Below, piece after piece: positions 37,683 to 50,700 of a DNA stretch of 64,000 nt. The DNA comes from Gavia stellata (taxonomy: Eukaryota > Chordata > Aves > Gaviiformes > Gaviidae): positions 9,871,001-9,935,000 of the forward strand of contig NC_082637.1 in NCBI RefSeq assembly GCF_030936135.1. The letters are read 5' to 3'. Under the pieces are notes generated by a model, which saw only the letters and a program-made list of their open reading frames with translations, made no database searches and had not been told where the DNA came from. The position numbers and the translations under genes are program-made. The first letter of the stretch is position 1, and the number at the start of each line of letters is the position of its first letter.

Positions 37683-37860
37683 AGAGTATTTACAGTAATG
37701 CATATAGCAGTGAATAATTTTAGTAGCATTTTAGAGGCAGTAAAAACTTCAGAAAGGTGACATTCATTGCACTGCTATACAGCCACCCCTGGAAACTGGA
37801 GAGAGCCACATCACATGCACCCTTTAAAACCTGACTTGAAAAAATACCCTTTGAAAACCA
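37683..37860. repeat. Diverged duplicated non-coding segment, copy B
   Basis: Partner of 32021-32215, same orientation, about 5.66 kb apart. Similarity is interrupted by small indels, so the duplication or repeat is old. Confidence 0.6.
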
Positions 37861-39489
37861 AATGTTAGTATGGATCCTGTGCTGGTTGAGAGTCTGGATG
37901 AGAACAGATAAATCACACCTGTTTCAGGTCTTTGGCTTTCACCAGAGCACAGCTTATCGGGGAAAGGCACGAGCAAAATGAAGAGGTGACCACGCTGTGC
38001 TTCCCACACGCTGGCCTCTTCCAGTGCACCACAATGCTTCCCATGCTGGGCTCGTCCCTTATTCCCAACTCCAAGAGGTGGCAGCAGCACTCCTACCTTC
38101 AGGAAACCGCTCCTGTGTGGGACTGGCATCATCTCCTACCCTGGGAACAGGAGAAGGACTGACACCCTGGGGAAAAGCAAGTGCACGCTGAGTTGCTCAG
38201 ACATCCTCAGCATCTAAGCTGAACACCAGTTGCAGTGGGCCTAGCACTGTAGACAAGCATAGTATAAGGCACAGGGAAGGTGTATTAAAAAAAAAAATCA
38301 TTTATTTGCATCTAGCTTATTTTTTTCATGTTAATGGAGGGGGAAAAACTCTTTCTGGGATTGAAATGAGCCCTGAGCCTCTGCTCATCTTTCCCAAGGG
38401 GAAGCTTGCCAGCATTGCTCATTGCAAACACCTTCGCAGAAATATCAGCTGCATTGATTCTCTCCAGACATCTCTGAGACTAAAGGCTGAAGACAAAGTC
38501 ACAAACATATGTCAGAGAAAGAAGAAATAAAAGAGAAAGGAATATAGTTCTTGTCCCAAAGACGGTACAACCTCAACAGACCAAACATGTGGTGGGAAAA
38601 AAAAAATTAAGAGAACCATAACCAGAAAAAAGCTCCTTGCATCCTGGGACAAAAAAACATCCCACCAGTTCTCACTAGAACCCTGTAGTGGTGAGACTCA
38701 CCTGAGAAAATTAGCAATGTTGTGCATGTCAGTGGGTGCAGTTTCTGTCCTACCCATGAGTGACACCATTGATGTCAACTCCATTACACTGCTGGGACGG
38801 GTGAGAGAAGCAACACTAAAATGGCCATTTATGAACACAGATCTCATAGACTCACTAGACAGAGTCCTGTGGTCCCTATGCGCAATGGCTTCTCGTGTTT
38901 GGGGACCTCCTTTCGCAGACGCAGGCTACAACAATATTTGAAGGTCTATATCTGTCAAGGTACTGATGTAGCCCAGTAAATACAATTTTTGAAATTGTTA
39001 GTGAAGGACCACAGGCTTCATTATCTCAGGATGTCTCCAGGCTTATCTTAACCTGAGCTGGTATTAGTTTACTTAAGCAGTTGCTAGTGGTCAAGTGACT
39101 TCTGTAGAACCTCTTCTAGCTTTACCTGTGTGATACCATATATGGTAAAATGACAAACGTAGGTAGGCACTGCATAACAAGAAATAGCCCTTTATGTTAA
39201 TTGAGGCTGGGGGAAGCTGTTGTGCAACATTCAAACTTTACCTGAAAACCACTGAGAAGGAAAGAGAGTGTGATGAGAAAAAACAAAAATAGCTCCAAGG
39301 AGACTCCAGGCCTAAGGAGAAAGGGACCTCCACCATCAACATTGTGCTTCTCCCAGTGAACAGCTCAGGACACCGATAACTCACAGAGGCAGCACAACAC
39401 CTTTCTGCTTGAGAAGGCCAGTGCCACCAAACACAAGGCTCAGATGGACATCAGAAGGTGAGGATAGCATTGGAGAAGAGAAGCAGGAC

Positions 39490-40218
39490 AGCTATGATGT
39501 AGTCGCCATCACAGAAACATGGTGGGACGACTCGCATGACTGGAGTGCTGCAATGGATGGCTATAACCTCTTCAGAAGGGATAGGCAAGGAAGGCGAGGC
39601 GGAGGGGTGGGTCTGTATGTTAGGGAGTGTTTTGATTGTATGGAGCTCAACAATTGTCATGACAAGGTCGAGTGCTTATGGGTAAGGACGAGGGGGAAGG
39701 CAAACAAGGCAGATATCCTGCTGGGTGTCTGTTACAGACCACCCAACCAGGACGAAGAGGCAGATGAAGCGTTCTACAAGTGACTGGCAGAAGTCTCACA
39801 GTCGCAAGCCCTTGTCCTTGTGGGGGACTTCGACTTACCAGGCGTCTGCTGGAAATATAAGCCAGCAGAGAGCAAACAGTCCAAGAGGTTCCTGCAGTGT
39901 GTGGAAGATAAATTCCTGACACAGCTGGTGAGTGAGCCTACCAGGGGAGGTGCCCTGCTTGACCTGCTGTCTACGAACAGAGAAGGACTGGTGGGAGAAG
40001 TGATGGTCGGAGGCTGTCTTGGGCTCAGTGACCATGAAATGGTAGAGTTCTCAATTCTTGGCCAAGTAAGGATGGGGGTCAGCAAAACCACCACCATGGA
40101 CTTCCGGCAGGCAGACTTTGGCCTGTTCAGGACACTGGTTGAGAGGGTCCCTTGGGAGAGGGTCCTGAAGGGCAAAGGGGCCCGGAAGGCTGGACCTTCT
40201 TCAAGAAGGAAATCTTAA
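39490..40218 (+). pseudogene. CR1 ORF2 endonuclease domain, interrupted
   Basis: Apurinic endonuclease-like domain. One frame continues across a TGA at 39781-39783, where the neighbouring context (FYK then LAEVSQSQALVLVGDF) shows a single-base nonsense change. The frame stops at 40218, well before the RT. Confidence 0.88.
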
Positions 40219-40733
40219 AGGCACAGGAGCAGGCAGTCCCCATGTGCCGTAAGAAGAGCTGGTGGGGAAGATGACCAGCCTGGCTGAACAAGGAGTTTTT
40301 GCTGGGACTCAGGAAAAAAAGGAGAGTTTATCACCTTTGGAAGAAGGGGCAGACAACTGAAGAATAATACAAGGATCTCGTTAGCTCATGCAGAGAGGGA
40401 ATAAGAAAGGCAAAAGCCCAGCTAGAGCTCAATCTGGCCACGGTCATAAGGGATAACAAAAAATGTTTTTACAAATACATTAACAACAAAAAGCGAGCCA
40501 AGGAGAATCTCCATCCTTTATTGGATGTGAGGGGGGAACATTGTCACCAAGGATGAGGAAAAGGCTGAGGTACTTAATGCTTTCTTTGCCTCAGTCTTTA
40601 ATAGCCACACCAGGTCTCCTCAGGGTATTCAGCTCCCTGAGCTGGAAGACAAGGATGGAGAGCAAAATAAACTCCCCATGTTCCAGGAGGAAGCAGTTAA
40701 CGACCTCTATGCCACCCGGACACTCACAAGTCT

Positions 40734-42160
40734 ATGGGGCCTCATGGGATCCACCCAAGGGTGCTGAGGGAGATGGTGGAGGAGCTTGCCAAGCCACTCT
40801 CCATCATTTATCAACAGTCCTGGTTAACAGGGGAGGTCCCGGACAACTGGAGGCTTGCTAATGTGATGCCATCTACAAGAAGGGCCGGAAGGAGAATCCG
40901 GGGAACTACAGGCCTGTCAGCCTGACCTTGGTACTGGGGAAGATTATGGAGTGGTTCATCTTGAGGGTGCTCACAGGGCACGTGCAGGACAACCAAGGGA
41001 TCAGGCCCAGCCAGCACGGGTTCATGAAAGGCAGGTCCTGCTTGACCAACCTGATCTCCTTCTATGACCAGGTGACCCGCCTGGTGGATGAGGGAAAGGC
41101 TGTCGATGTTGTCTACCTGGACTTTAGCAAAGCCTTTGACACTCCCTCCCACAGTATTCTCCTGGAGAAGCTGGGGGTTCGTGACTTAGTCAGGTGCACT
41201 CTTCGCTGGGTGAAAAACTGGCTGGACGGCCGAGCCCAGAGAGTCATGGTGAATGGAGTCAAATCCAGTTGGTGGCCGGTCACAAGCGGAGTCCCCCAGG
41301 GCTCAGTTTTGGGGCCTGTCTTGTTTAATATCTTTATCAATGATCTGGATGAGGGGATTCAGTGCTCCCTCAGCAAGTTTGCAGACGACACCAAGTTGGG
41401 CAGGAGTGTTGATCTGCTGGAGGGTAGGAAGGCTCTGCAGAGGGATCTGGACAGGCTGGATCGATGGGCCCAGGCCAGTTGTGTGAGGTTCAACAAGGCC
41501 AAGTGACGGGTCCTGCACTTGGACCACAACAACCCCATGCAACGCTACAGGCTTGGGGACGAGTGGCTGGAAAGCTGCCCCACAGAAAAGGACCTGGGGG
41601 TGTTGATTGACAGCTGGCTGAATATGAGCCAGCAGTGTGCCCAGGTGGCCAAGAAGGCCAACAGCATCCTGGCCTGTATCAGAAGTAGTGTGGCCATCAG
41701 GAGCAGGGAGGTGATCGTGCCCCTGTACTCGGCACTGGTGAGGCCGCACCTCGAATGCTGTGTTCAGTTTTGGGCCCCTCACTACAAGAAGGACATTGAG
41801 GTGCTGAAGCGTGTCCAGAGAAGGGCGACGAAGCTGGTGAGGGGTCTGGAACACAAGTCTGATGAGGAGCGGCTGAGGGAACTGGGGTTGTTCAGTCTGG
41901 AGAAGAGGAGGCTGAGGGGAGACCTCATCGCTCTCTACAATTACCTGAAAGGGGGTTGCAGAGAGGTGGGTGTTGGTCTCTTCTCCCAAGTGACTAGCGA
42001 CAGGACAAGAGGAGACGGCCTTAAGTTGTGCCAGGGGAGGCACAACTTCACTGAGAGAGTGGTGAAGCATTGGAACAGGCTGCTCAGGGAGGTAGTGGAG
42101 TCACCCTCACTGGAGGTGTTCGAAAAACATGTAGACGTGGCATTGTGGAACATGGTTTAA
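40734..42160 (+). pseudogene. CR1 ORF2 reverse transcriptase domain, interrupted
   Basis: Begins in one frame (about 40734-40925), then shifts to another from 40928. An internal TGA at 41504-41506 splits the RT from its C-terminal part. The other copy, at 56.6-58.1 kb, has a sense codon at that point. The FADD catalytic motif and SKAFDT are intact. Confidence 0.92.
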
Positions 42161-42245
42161 TGGGCATGGTGGTGTTAGTTGATGGTTGGACTTGATGATC
42201 TTACAGGTCTTTTCCAACCTTAATGAGTCTGTGATTCTGTGATTA

Positions 42246-45200
42246 GATATTGTTAAATTTTCTTTTATAACAGTTTTGAGAGTAGTATTGTTAATGAGAC
42301 TTTTCTGTATTAATCTGGATTATAAGTGTTAGTATTATTGCAATTGGACTAGTAATAACTTTATTATGTCTTGATTATGTTAAGATTTTGATTAAGCTTT
42401 TGGCTCTGTATGACTACAATGTGTTCATCTTTGCCCATGACAATATTTTAAGTGTAGCATAAGAGAAGCTGTCCGAAACCGAAGACTCATTGCCAGGCAC
42501 TAGCAGAGCTGAGAAAGCCCCCCCAGACAGTGACTTCAAAGACATGAGTGAACCCTACACAAATCCTTCCCCTCAAAGACTATCCTGCCAATTTTCCCAA
42601 TTTGGGATGCATAGGACACAACTGCTACCAGCCTCCAGATACCTGTTGGCATCAGGAGCCAACATTTCAGTCAACAGCCTAGGTAGTAAGAGCTGCAGAG
42701 CTGCAGCTATTCAAAAAGCTCCTGCTGGGCCTTTTCCAGCCATCACCTTAAACAAATATGTCACCTACTCCCAGCTTGCACCCACACACATACATTTAGC
42801 CCTTAATTTATCCAAATTGATCTTTTTTATTCCTCTCAAAGAGCTGTGAGCTGAAATAACCAGTGAGGAAGGGATTAGTTACACTCAGGGTAGTGCACAG
42901 GCTTGCTGTCTTTAACCTACCTACAGACGGTTCAGGTTTAGGGTCCTTCTTTGAGAAGGTAATTCTGACTGAAGAAGTCCAGGTGCAGCTGGAAACACCT
43001 CTCAAACAAGAGCCACAGCTTGGAAAGAAAGAAAGAAACATGTTTCTCACTGCCATGCTCATCACATTATCCTCAGGTGTTTCCTGATCTCTGTCTGTTC
43101 CAACTCTGCAACCTCCCTGCCTGTGCAAGGGTCAGGCTCAGCATCACTGAAAACACCTGAAAAGCCCAAAAAGTGTCACAGAAACCTCCTCATCTCCCAA
43201 AACTCACTGCCACCATCCAGGCAGAGGTAGAAACCATGATTACATGTCACCCATGCAAGAAGTCCAGCTGATAAGTAGCAACAGATACAAGAACAGCCTG
43301 AAATGATTCTTCTTAGAAGCTGTGGAGGCTTGAAGGGACCCAGATTTTACTGTCAAGCTGACCCAACAAAGTCACTTAGTTTAAATTTCCCTATGTCAAA
43401 CTCAAACATTTCCCTATGTCAAATTTTTACTCAAGAAAAATGTTCATTTGGAGAGCATTTCACCTTCTGATAGGAAAGTGTAGTATGGGAATTCAAAACG
43501 TTTAAACCACCCTGGCTTAAAAACATAATTTTCAGCCTTCTCCTCCTCTTCACAGGGTGGCTCACCACTCTTTGTAGAGTACAGTGTTCTTCACTGAGAT
43601 GTGCTCACAGCAGCTGACTGAGATTTTACCCATTTTAAAACATTATTCAACAATGGAAAGTGTCACTTGGGTTGGAGTTTATTATTTCAGATTTTTGGGG
43701 GGTTCTTTCTATGACTTACAGTCAAGTCTACCATATGTAACAGCCTCCAAAGACTATTCCTGATTTCCCAAGGATAAGGAGAAAACAATTCCAGCCTCTC
43801 CTTTCTACAATAGGCAGGGGGTGAATGGGAATATGGGGAAGGAAAAGTGGGAGTGGTATCTTTGCTGGACACCCACCACAGACAGACTGCAAGAAAATGA
43901 AGGCATCCTGCTGGTTTCAGACTCACCTTTGATGTAGGAGAAAGCAACTGAGAAAGTCAAGAAAGCCATAAATGCCCATATGTTTCTACCTATTACCACA
44001 AACCAGATTAAAAAAACCTAGATTTTTAAAAAACTAAACTTGCAATAAAATAGTAAGATTTGGTCAAACAGTACTCTGCCTCCAACTGATCCATTGAACT
44101 TTGACAGTTTCCAAGGTCCCTCCCAGTCACAATAGTACATTACGACTCGAGGTCAGAAAACCTCTGAAGGTTTTCTGGAAATATCCCCTCATCCCCATCG
44201 CATATTCTGGCAAGCAGCCCCAGAGGAAGAGTCTTTTGGTCAGCAGGTGCATCAAAACCTATTTTATTTGCTTAAGCTGAAGGCTGTGCAAAACAGCAAG
44301 CAACACGGCAAGACCTTCTGCAGGAAGAGATGACTCACCTTCTGCTTTACCAGCTACAACAGATAGCAATATGACTCCTCCCCACTGGATGTACGTTCAG
44401 CTCCTAGTATTGTCCTCTTACCTTTATGTCCTGCCCATGAATTCCCCCAGTCTGATCCACAGTGACCAACAGACCCGAGTATTGCGAAGCAGATTCACCT
44501 GCTGTAACAGGGAATACAGCTGCATGCCTTCTGCTGACGCACTGCATCGTGCCCTCAAAAGGAAATAAGTGGAATCTCCCAAGGGTGTGCAACAACGTCT
44601 GGGTAGAACCAAATGAAGCAAATAAAGGAAAATAATTTCCCAGCTGCCCAGTACCCAGAGCTGGAGCAGATTTCTCAAACTGATCAATTGCCATTCAGGC
44701 ACAAAAGAAGCAGTCAGATATTCAAAGTAGCTCAGCATCCGAAGCCAAAGAAGGGTCACAATGTTGGCCTTTCAAAACGAGTCCACTGTCTTCTTGCTAA
44801 TCCTCTGGTTTTCTGCCCATCTCCCAGTTTGCAGTGCATGTGGATAAGCAGTGATTCCAATGGGAGCCAGAGACGACAGCAAGAGGTGGGAGATCAGCTC
44901 CAGTAGCGGAGGGGACATTTACAGCACCTCTGTGGAAGCCAGCTTCCTCCCCTGCCTCCACTCCGCCTATAAATTCATTACAGTTCCTGCCAAGGAGCAG
45001 CTTCTCCACTTTTATGGCTTTTCTCTGTGGCCTATGACCGCTTTTGGCACCGTGCTGCGTGCACCGAATGCAGCGTCCAAGAATCCAGAGCTGACAGAGC
45101 CGCTAAGGACACAGGAATTATGTCTGGAAAGGGAGAAGAAACAGAAACTATTCCTGGCCTTGTGGGGAAGAGATACTGTTAAAAATAAGTTGTTTTGTGA

Positions 45201-47430
45201 CAGATGGAGTTAATAAGTTGTGCTTTCCTACAGTTCTCCCTCCAATCTTCTCCACCATGATAGTCCCAGCTCCTTCCAGAATCTGCTACTGGTTTGGCTG
45301 GAGATCTGGGTCCTGTGCTGTGGCTGGCTGGCTTGGAGCTATACCTGTGTTGCTTCGTTAGCCAGGATATAAGTGCTGGTTATATATTGTATATTGTGCT
45401 GAAATCTGCCTTTGACTTGTGGGGAGGGAGCAGGGAGCAACAATAACATGGATCTTTCTGCTCTATCCAGCTGACGGTTTTCACAAAACTGTGAGCAAAT
45501 TCAAATCTTTGAGATCTTTTACTAAGTGAAAAATATGGTAGAAATCATACTATGGGTTCAAAAGCTTTTTGGGGATATAGTGGGGGAAGGGGAAACAGAG
45601 GGGAAAGAGTAAACGCAAAGCTTCATTTCCCTAGGTAATTAGGTTTTAAAATACTGCCAAATGTCACTACTGTGGACTTTACACACTAATTTAGCACAGG
45701 ATAGCCTGCAGATATCAATAGGAATCCATTAGGGATATAGTGCAAGTGTGAGGTCATGCTTGCTGCAACCTGTAAAAGATCTGCTGGGCCCATTAAAGTC
45801 CCTTTCAAGCTAATTTTAAGCAAGTGTGAGTAATTACCAGAAAGGCCAAAGAGGGAGAGGGAGAAAGAAAAAAGAAATGCAGTAATAAAACCTAGGCTGA
45901 AAGACAGCGTCTAACTGGCTGCTAAATTGTGCGTGCTCCTAAGAAGGAAAAGGACATGGCTGAGAGAAATGGAATTCCCCTTGCTCATGAGTAGCTGAGC
46001 CGGCACTGGGTTGGGGAATTTATCTCCACGAGGAGCCAAGAGATTGCAGCCTCACTGGAGGTGTAGTGTGACCCCATTCAAGAGCCCACCTGGTCCCCTG
46101 GGGACTCTGGTTTCCCTGGCCGACAGCTCTTTGGAGAAGCTCCAGAGAAACCCAGTGAATCCAGAGGAAGAGCAACTTGCAGCATTGCAAAAGGGTGTGA
46201 TTTCTGATGATTCCTGAGGTTCCTCCATCTCCATTTTTCTGGGATACTTTGTTTTTTCCTGAAGCTGTTGAACATTTGTCTTTTGAAAAGCAGCTTTGTG
46301 AAGTGCTGGAAGAGGACATGACATACCCAAAAAGATGTTAGACAGCTGCACCCTCTGCATCTGCTGGCGTTACCATTACAGTCTTTTGCTGCACTGATCC
46401 AGGGCACAGTAAGAAAAAGCAGAATAAGAATAGGGAAGGGACCTTTAGCACCCTTAGCACATGGCATCATGATCTGCCAAATGCCTAGTCTACACTAGAA
46501 AATATTCGGCCTGCCAGGCTGATTTTTTGATTGAAATTTTTATTTTTTTCCAGATTTATGCCATGCATTTGCCCCGCCAGTGAATTTTATTCGAGTTATT
46601 TTACTCATTTTCATTTCTGTCACTGAGGCCTGTCTACATAATAGCTAGGAGGTGAATAGTCCAGTTCAGGGCATCAAAGCTCAATTTTTTTCTTTGAATT
46701 TCCTCGTGGGCCTCCTGTCTTGATGAAGAACGCCAGCCGTTATTGAAACCCAAAAGCCAAAACGCAGAGGGAAAAGGTGAATCCGGTGCCAACGTACATC
46801 CTCCCAGAGAATCCTCCTTGAGAAAGCTGTACTCCCTGTTGCAGTCAGCTAAAACCCACATGGGTGGGGAGGTGCTGACACAAAATAGGACCAGAAACAG
46901 AGGGATGAACCTTCCCATGGAGTTGCCAACAATAACAAAAGAAAAGCATTGGTTTTTTAAAAAAAAGCATTTTTTCTATTTTTCTCTTCCCTGTTTCTCT
47001 TAGCAGTATCCTGCCCATCATTGCCCCATGTTGAGCTGCCAGTCAGCTCTCATTTCAATTAGAAACTCTTCGCCAGCATAAATGGATTTTAAACCAGCCC
47101 TCCTCATTCTGGGTCTTTCCCGTGGGTTGTGTTGTGCATCGGAGAGCTGAAAAGCTGAGCTGATGTGGGTTTGGAGGTTTTGTAGCAGTGCAGCTCAGCT
47201 ACGGAGGGTTTGCTCCAGAGCTGGGACTGCGGCAGCAGGATCTCTAGATGCAGGGGAAGGAAAAGCCTGTGCCAGAAATAGCTGGGGTGCTCCAGCAGAC
47301 CCCGCCAGGCAGACACCATCTTCCTGTAAATGACAGAAAAGGGAGCGTCAAGCAGTTCCTCATGTGCCAGATGGGCTGCGGAGAGAGGAACTGCCAAGAC
47401 AAGGGTGCCAGGGTGGGTGGAGGCAGGGAA
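42246..47430. other. Intergenic, no gene recognised
   Basis: Short frames only. Three - strand frames (near 43.9, 46.4 and 46.9 kb) begin with hydrophobic signal-like stretches, two of them next to plausible splice sites, but no consistent multi-exon model could be assembled. A small near-tandem TTTCCCTATGTCAAA duplication lies near 43.4 kb. Confidence 0.4.
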
Positions 47431-47745
47431 GAATCACAGAATCACTAAGGTTGGAAAAGACCTGTAAGATCATCAAGTTCAACCATTACAAAAAAAAAAA
47501 AACAACCGACAAAAAAAACCCGCACAACACCACACAAAAACCCACCCACTCCACAACACCATGCCCATTAAGCCACGTCCCACAATGCCATGTCCACATG
47601 CCCCTTGAATACCTCAAGGGAGGGTGACTCCACTACCTCCCTGGGCAGTCTATTCCATTGTGATACCACGCTCTCAGTAAAGAAATTTTTCCTAATATCC
47701 AGTCTGTATCTCCCCTGGCACAATTTGAGGCCATTTCCTCAAGGA
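47431..47745 (-). repeat. CR1 LINE 3' fragment
   Basis: Reverse-strand CR1 terminus, starting with GAATCACAGAATCACTAAGG on the + strand. An A/C-rich insertion at about 47486-47545 follows, then ORF2 C-terminal/3' UTR sequence (ACTCCACTACCTCCCTGGGC.., CCCCTGGCACAATTTGAGGCC) to about 47745. It is 5' truncated and non-coding. Confidence 0.9.
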
Positions 47746-50700
47746 TGGATATGTACTGGGAATGTGCCTCACAGAGCCCAGTAACTTCTGATCCCCCATC
47801 AGTCCTTCTCTTTCTCCTGCTCAGGACTATCCTGAACAGCATGGGAGTCTCCCTCTGGGCAGTCTGGGTCCCCAGCCTTGTTGCTTAACTGGCCATAAAA
47901 CACTGGCAGCAAGAATAATTCTTCATGAAAAATGAGTGAGAAAGACGTATGCAAGATGCACAATCTGGGACTGGCCCAGATGGGCTGGGTTTTCTGCAGG
48001 GACTGAACTTCAGCCATCTGGATGTAAACCAGGAGTTTCCACAAGCTCTCTGTCACGGCTTACCCTTCAACCCTTCCCACTGGGCGATGTGAACAGCGCC
48101 CACAGGCAGGAGTTTCTACACAAAGCTGCAGGGAAGAGAAGCTGAAAATGGGGAATGACTTGCTAACACTTGAATGACATTGGTTAACGACCAGGCTGAC
48201 TTCTACTGTACATTGCTTTTACATTTCCTGCGGGTCATTAGTGCCCTAACCACCATGTGTTTTCAGTCTGGGGCCATTCATGGCACATGGTACTTGTTAG
48301 TATTTTTGGCAGTTTATAGCAACTCTGGTGCGTAATTTGCATTATGGTCAGTTCCTGTAATCTGACAAATCTCGTAATACTATAATGAATTTCTCACAGC
48401 ACCCCTCTTGCCATCATGCGAATATTGAAGATCTCAGCTCCCATTGAGGAAAAAAGAGTTTCTCATGCTCGTGTCTGCAAATTTCTTGAGTGAACCATAA
48501 AGGTTTGAGACCACAAGGCAGATAAATCAAGCCACAGCTACAGTCTTAGACCAAGGAGACTGAGTCACACTCCTCAAAAACTTCTGGCCAGCAACGCTGT
48601 GTGTCAGACCACTGTCACTGTATGTGGAAATCAACCAATTACAACATCTTAAAGCCGTCATTTTACAGACACATTGTAAGGGAACTTAACCACATATTAA
48701 AAGCCTGACTTCTTAAGAATACCCTGAGCCTCGCGCTGATACTGCAAGTTAGCATCCTGCAACGCTACCTGCTATAGCTCCCACCTCTCCAAAGGGGAAT
48801 CAGCTCCTATAGCTTGAACAACAACTCCACTGAATCTGAGCTTTCAGCCAGACATTTTGCATAGGCTGTGACAAGCTGCTTCCCAAATTGCATCAACCCC
48901 TTTGGATCCAACAAACCCTACAAGATGGATCCTCATCTGTGGGGCCACCACAGGCTTTGTAGTTTCCTAGAGCTGAAACCTCACAGGTCCCTTCATCCTG
49001 CACAGAGCCCAATACCTGCAACCAGCTACTCTTTTGGAAATCAGCTGCCAATAGTTTTCATGTTTTCTCTAGCAAGCCACACCATCCCAGGAGGTCTCCA
49101 GCAGAAACCTGCTTGGAAAACATGTGCTATGATCTGATATTCCCTACCTGATTCTTCTGGAGCAGAAAATCTGAATTAGTCACTGCGACAACACAGGTTT
49201 CTGGGCAGGAGGCCCAAGAGCTTGTTCCCTGGAGACAAAATCAGACATGAGATGTGACCATAGGAGGCAGTGAACTGTGGAAGGAAACTTTCCCTTCCTG
49301 TGATCTGCAACATCCTAAACCAGAACAACTGTGTCTCCAGCAGCAGCAACCAAGTACCTGGTCCCAGCACTGACTTGCACATCAGCTCTTGTCCTAATAA
49401 CTGGTGAGTCTTAGAGGTATAGTTTCTTGGAGTGATTTATTATGTGATTCCAAGATAGGTGCAGGGGTGAATTTTATTTTCATTCACTCATCTGCGTGAG
49501 AGCTCTGATGAGTCTGAACAAGATGGTCTACCACAATTTGGATATGTATAGGGAGAGAGAGATGCTTCTTCCGTGTGGCAGCAATAGAGATGGGGACCAA
49601 ATGCTGTTCTTCACAATATGCAGTTCAGAGAAGAGCAAATATGTGTGAAGGTTTGGGAACAGGAGGTTGTTATCCAGTAGAGGTGCCCAAGGAGTTGGGA
49701 GATGAGACCATGCAGCTTTTGACACAAGGTTAGCCTATTCCTTAGTGCAGTGGGCTGTGGAGCTTTTGCTCTCTGTTCTCCAAGGAAAAGACAGGATCCT
49801 GGGGGTGGGATCCTCTCCATCTAACATTGTGTGTCTACAATGGAGGTGCCTTTGTCAATGGTGGGTCTCTCAGTACAAACAGGAACCTGCAGTGTTATTA
49901 GAACTGAAGAACCTGACCTCCAGGGGCTGTATTGACTCAGTCAACCCAGGAGTTTGATGACATGCTCAGATGGAGACACCTACCCATTGCAGAAGCCCCT
50001 ATTTGGTCAGATGGCCCTAGTCCTTCTGTCCTTTCCTGAAAGAGGGGCGGGGGGGGGGAAATTGTTTTGTCTCTGGTATGCAGCAGGACACATGTTCTTC
50101 CTGTCTGCAAGAAAGATTGCATGTTCACTCACTGTTTGTCTTCATTTTGCCTTTGAAAAAATGTAATCCCCAAAATACGTACTGGACCTGCTGGCCCAGG
50201 GTGCTGGACAAACTTCCTTATAATACCCCTGGTCATTATATAAAAGAAACACAGCAACAACTTTGCATTCCTTTGCAAACACAACCCCAGGCCGTGCTCT
50301 GGCCAGATAAACTGTGTCCCAGTGTCCCGAGCTCCTGATGTGAAACTGCTGGGGGCAGGAACACTTCCCAAAAAGTGGAAGGAAAACCATTCCCAGCTCC
50401 AGATATGCTGGAAAGAAGGAGCCAAGGGATTTTAGTATCTGATAAGAACTGCCTTGCGTGGTGCGTGGCTGCACAGAGACACAGCCCCTTCTCCCCAGCT
50501 TCTCCTGCCCTCCTCCTCCCCAGTCCACCCACAGAGCTTAGGGCTGTGTCCACCAAATTATGGCTCAAATCCGCACCTTCTCTCACCCTACAAAATCACC
50601 GGCCTGTTGGGCAAAATTTCTGCACTTCCATCTCCATATCTCAGATCACTGACAGGTTTTCTGGCTGCCAGCAAGCTTTCTGGCTGGCTCAGCATTTTGG

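Larger units (their letters stand above)
39490..42245 (+). mobile_element. CR1 non-LTR retrotransposon (LINE), long but defective
   Basis: Retrotransposon of the CR1 clade, encoding an endonuclease-reverse transcriptase ORF2 and ending in ATTCTGTG-type octamers without poly(A). The endonuclease part (ITETWWDD, RRGGGVGLYVRE, LLGVCYRPP, VGDFDLPGVCW) starts near 39490. The RT part includes [40 protein letters not shown] and the catalytic FADD. The C-terminal part runs to about 42160, followed by a 3' UTR. ORF1 and the 5' UTR are missing. In-frame stops at 39781-39783 and 41504-41506, together with frameshifts between about 40218 and 40928, make it non-functional. Confidence 0.95.

Noticed and set aside
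41303-42070. 255-codon - strand frame across the CR1 element
   Set aside because: It is antisense to the CR1 reverse transcriptase. The same shadow appears at 56780-57544 on the other copy.
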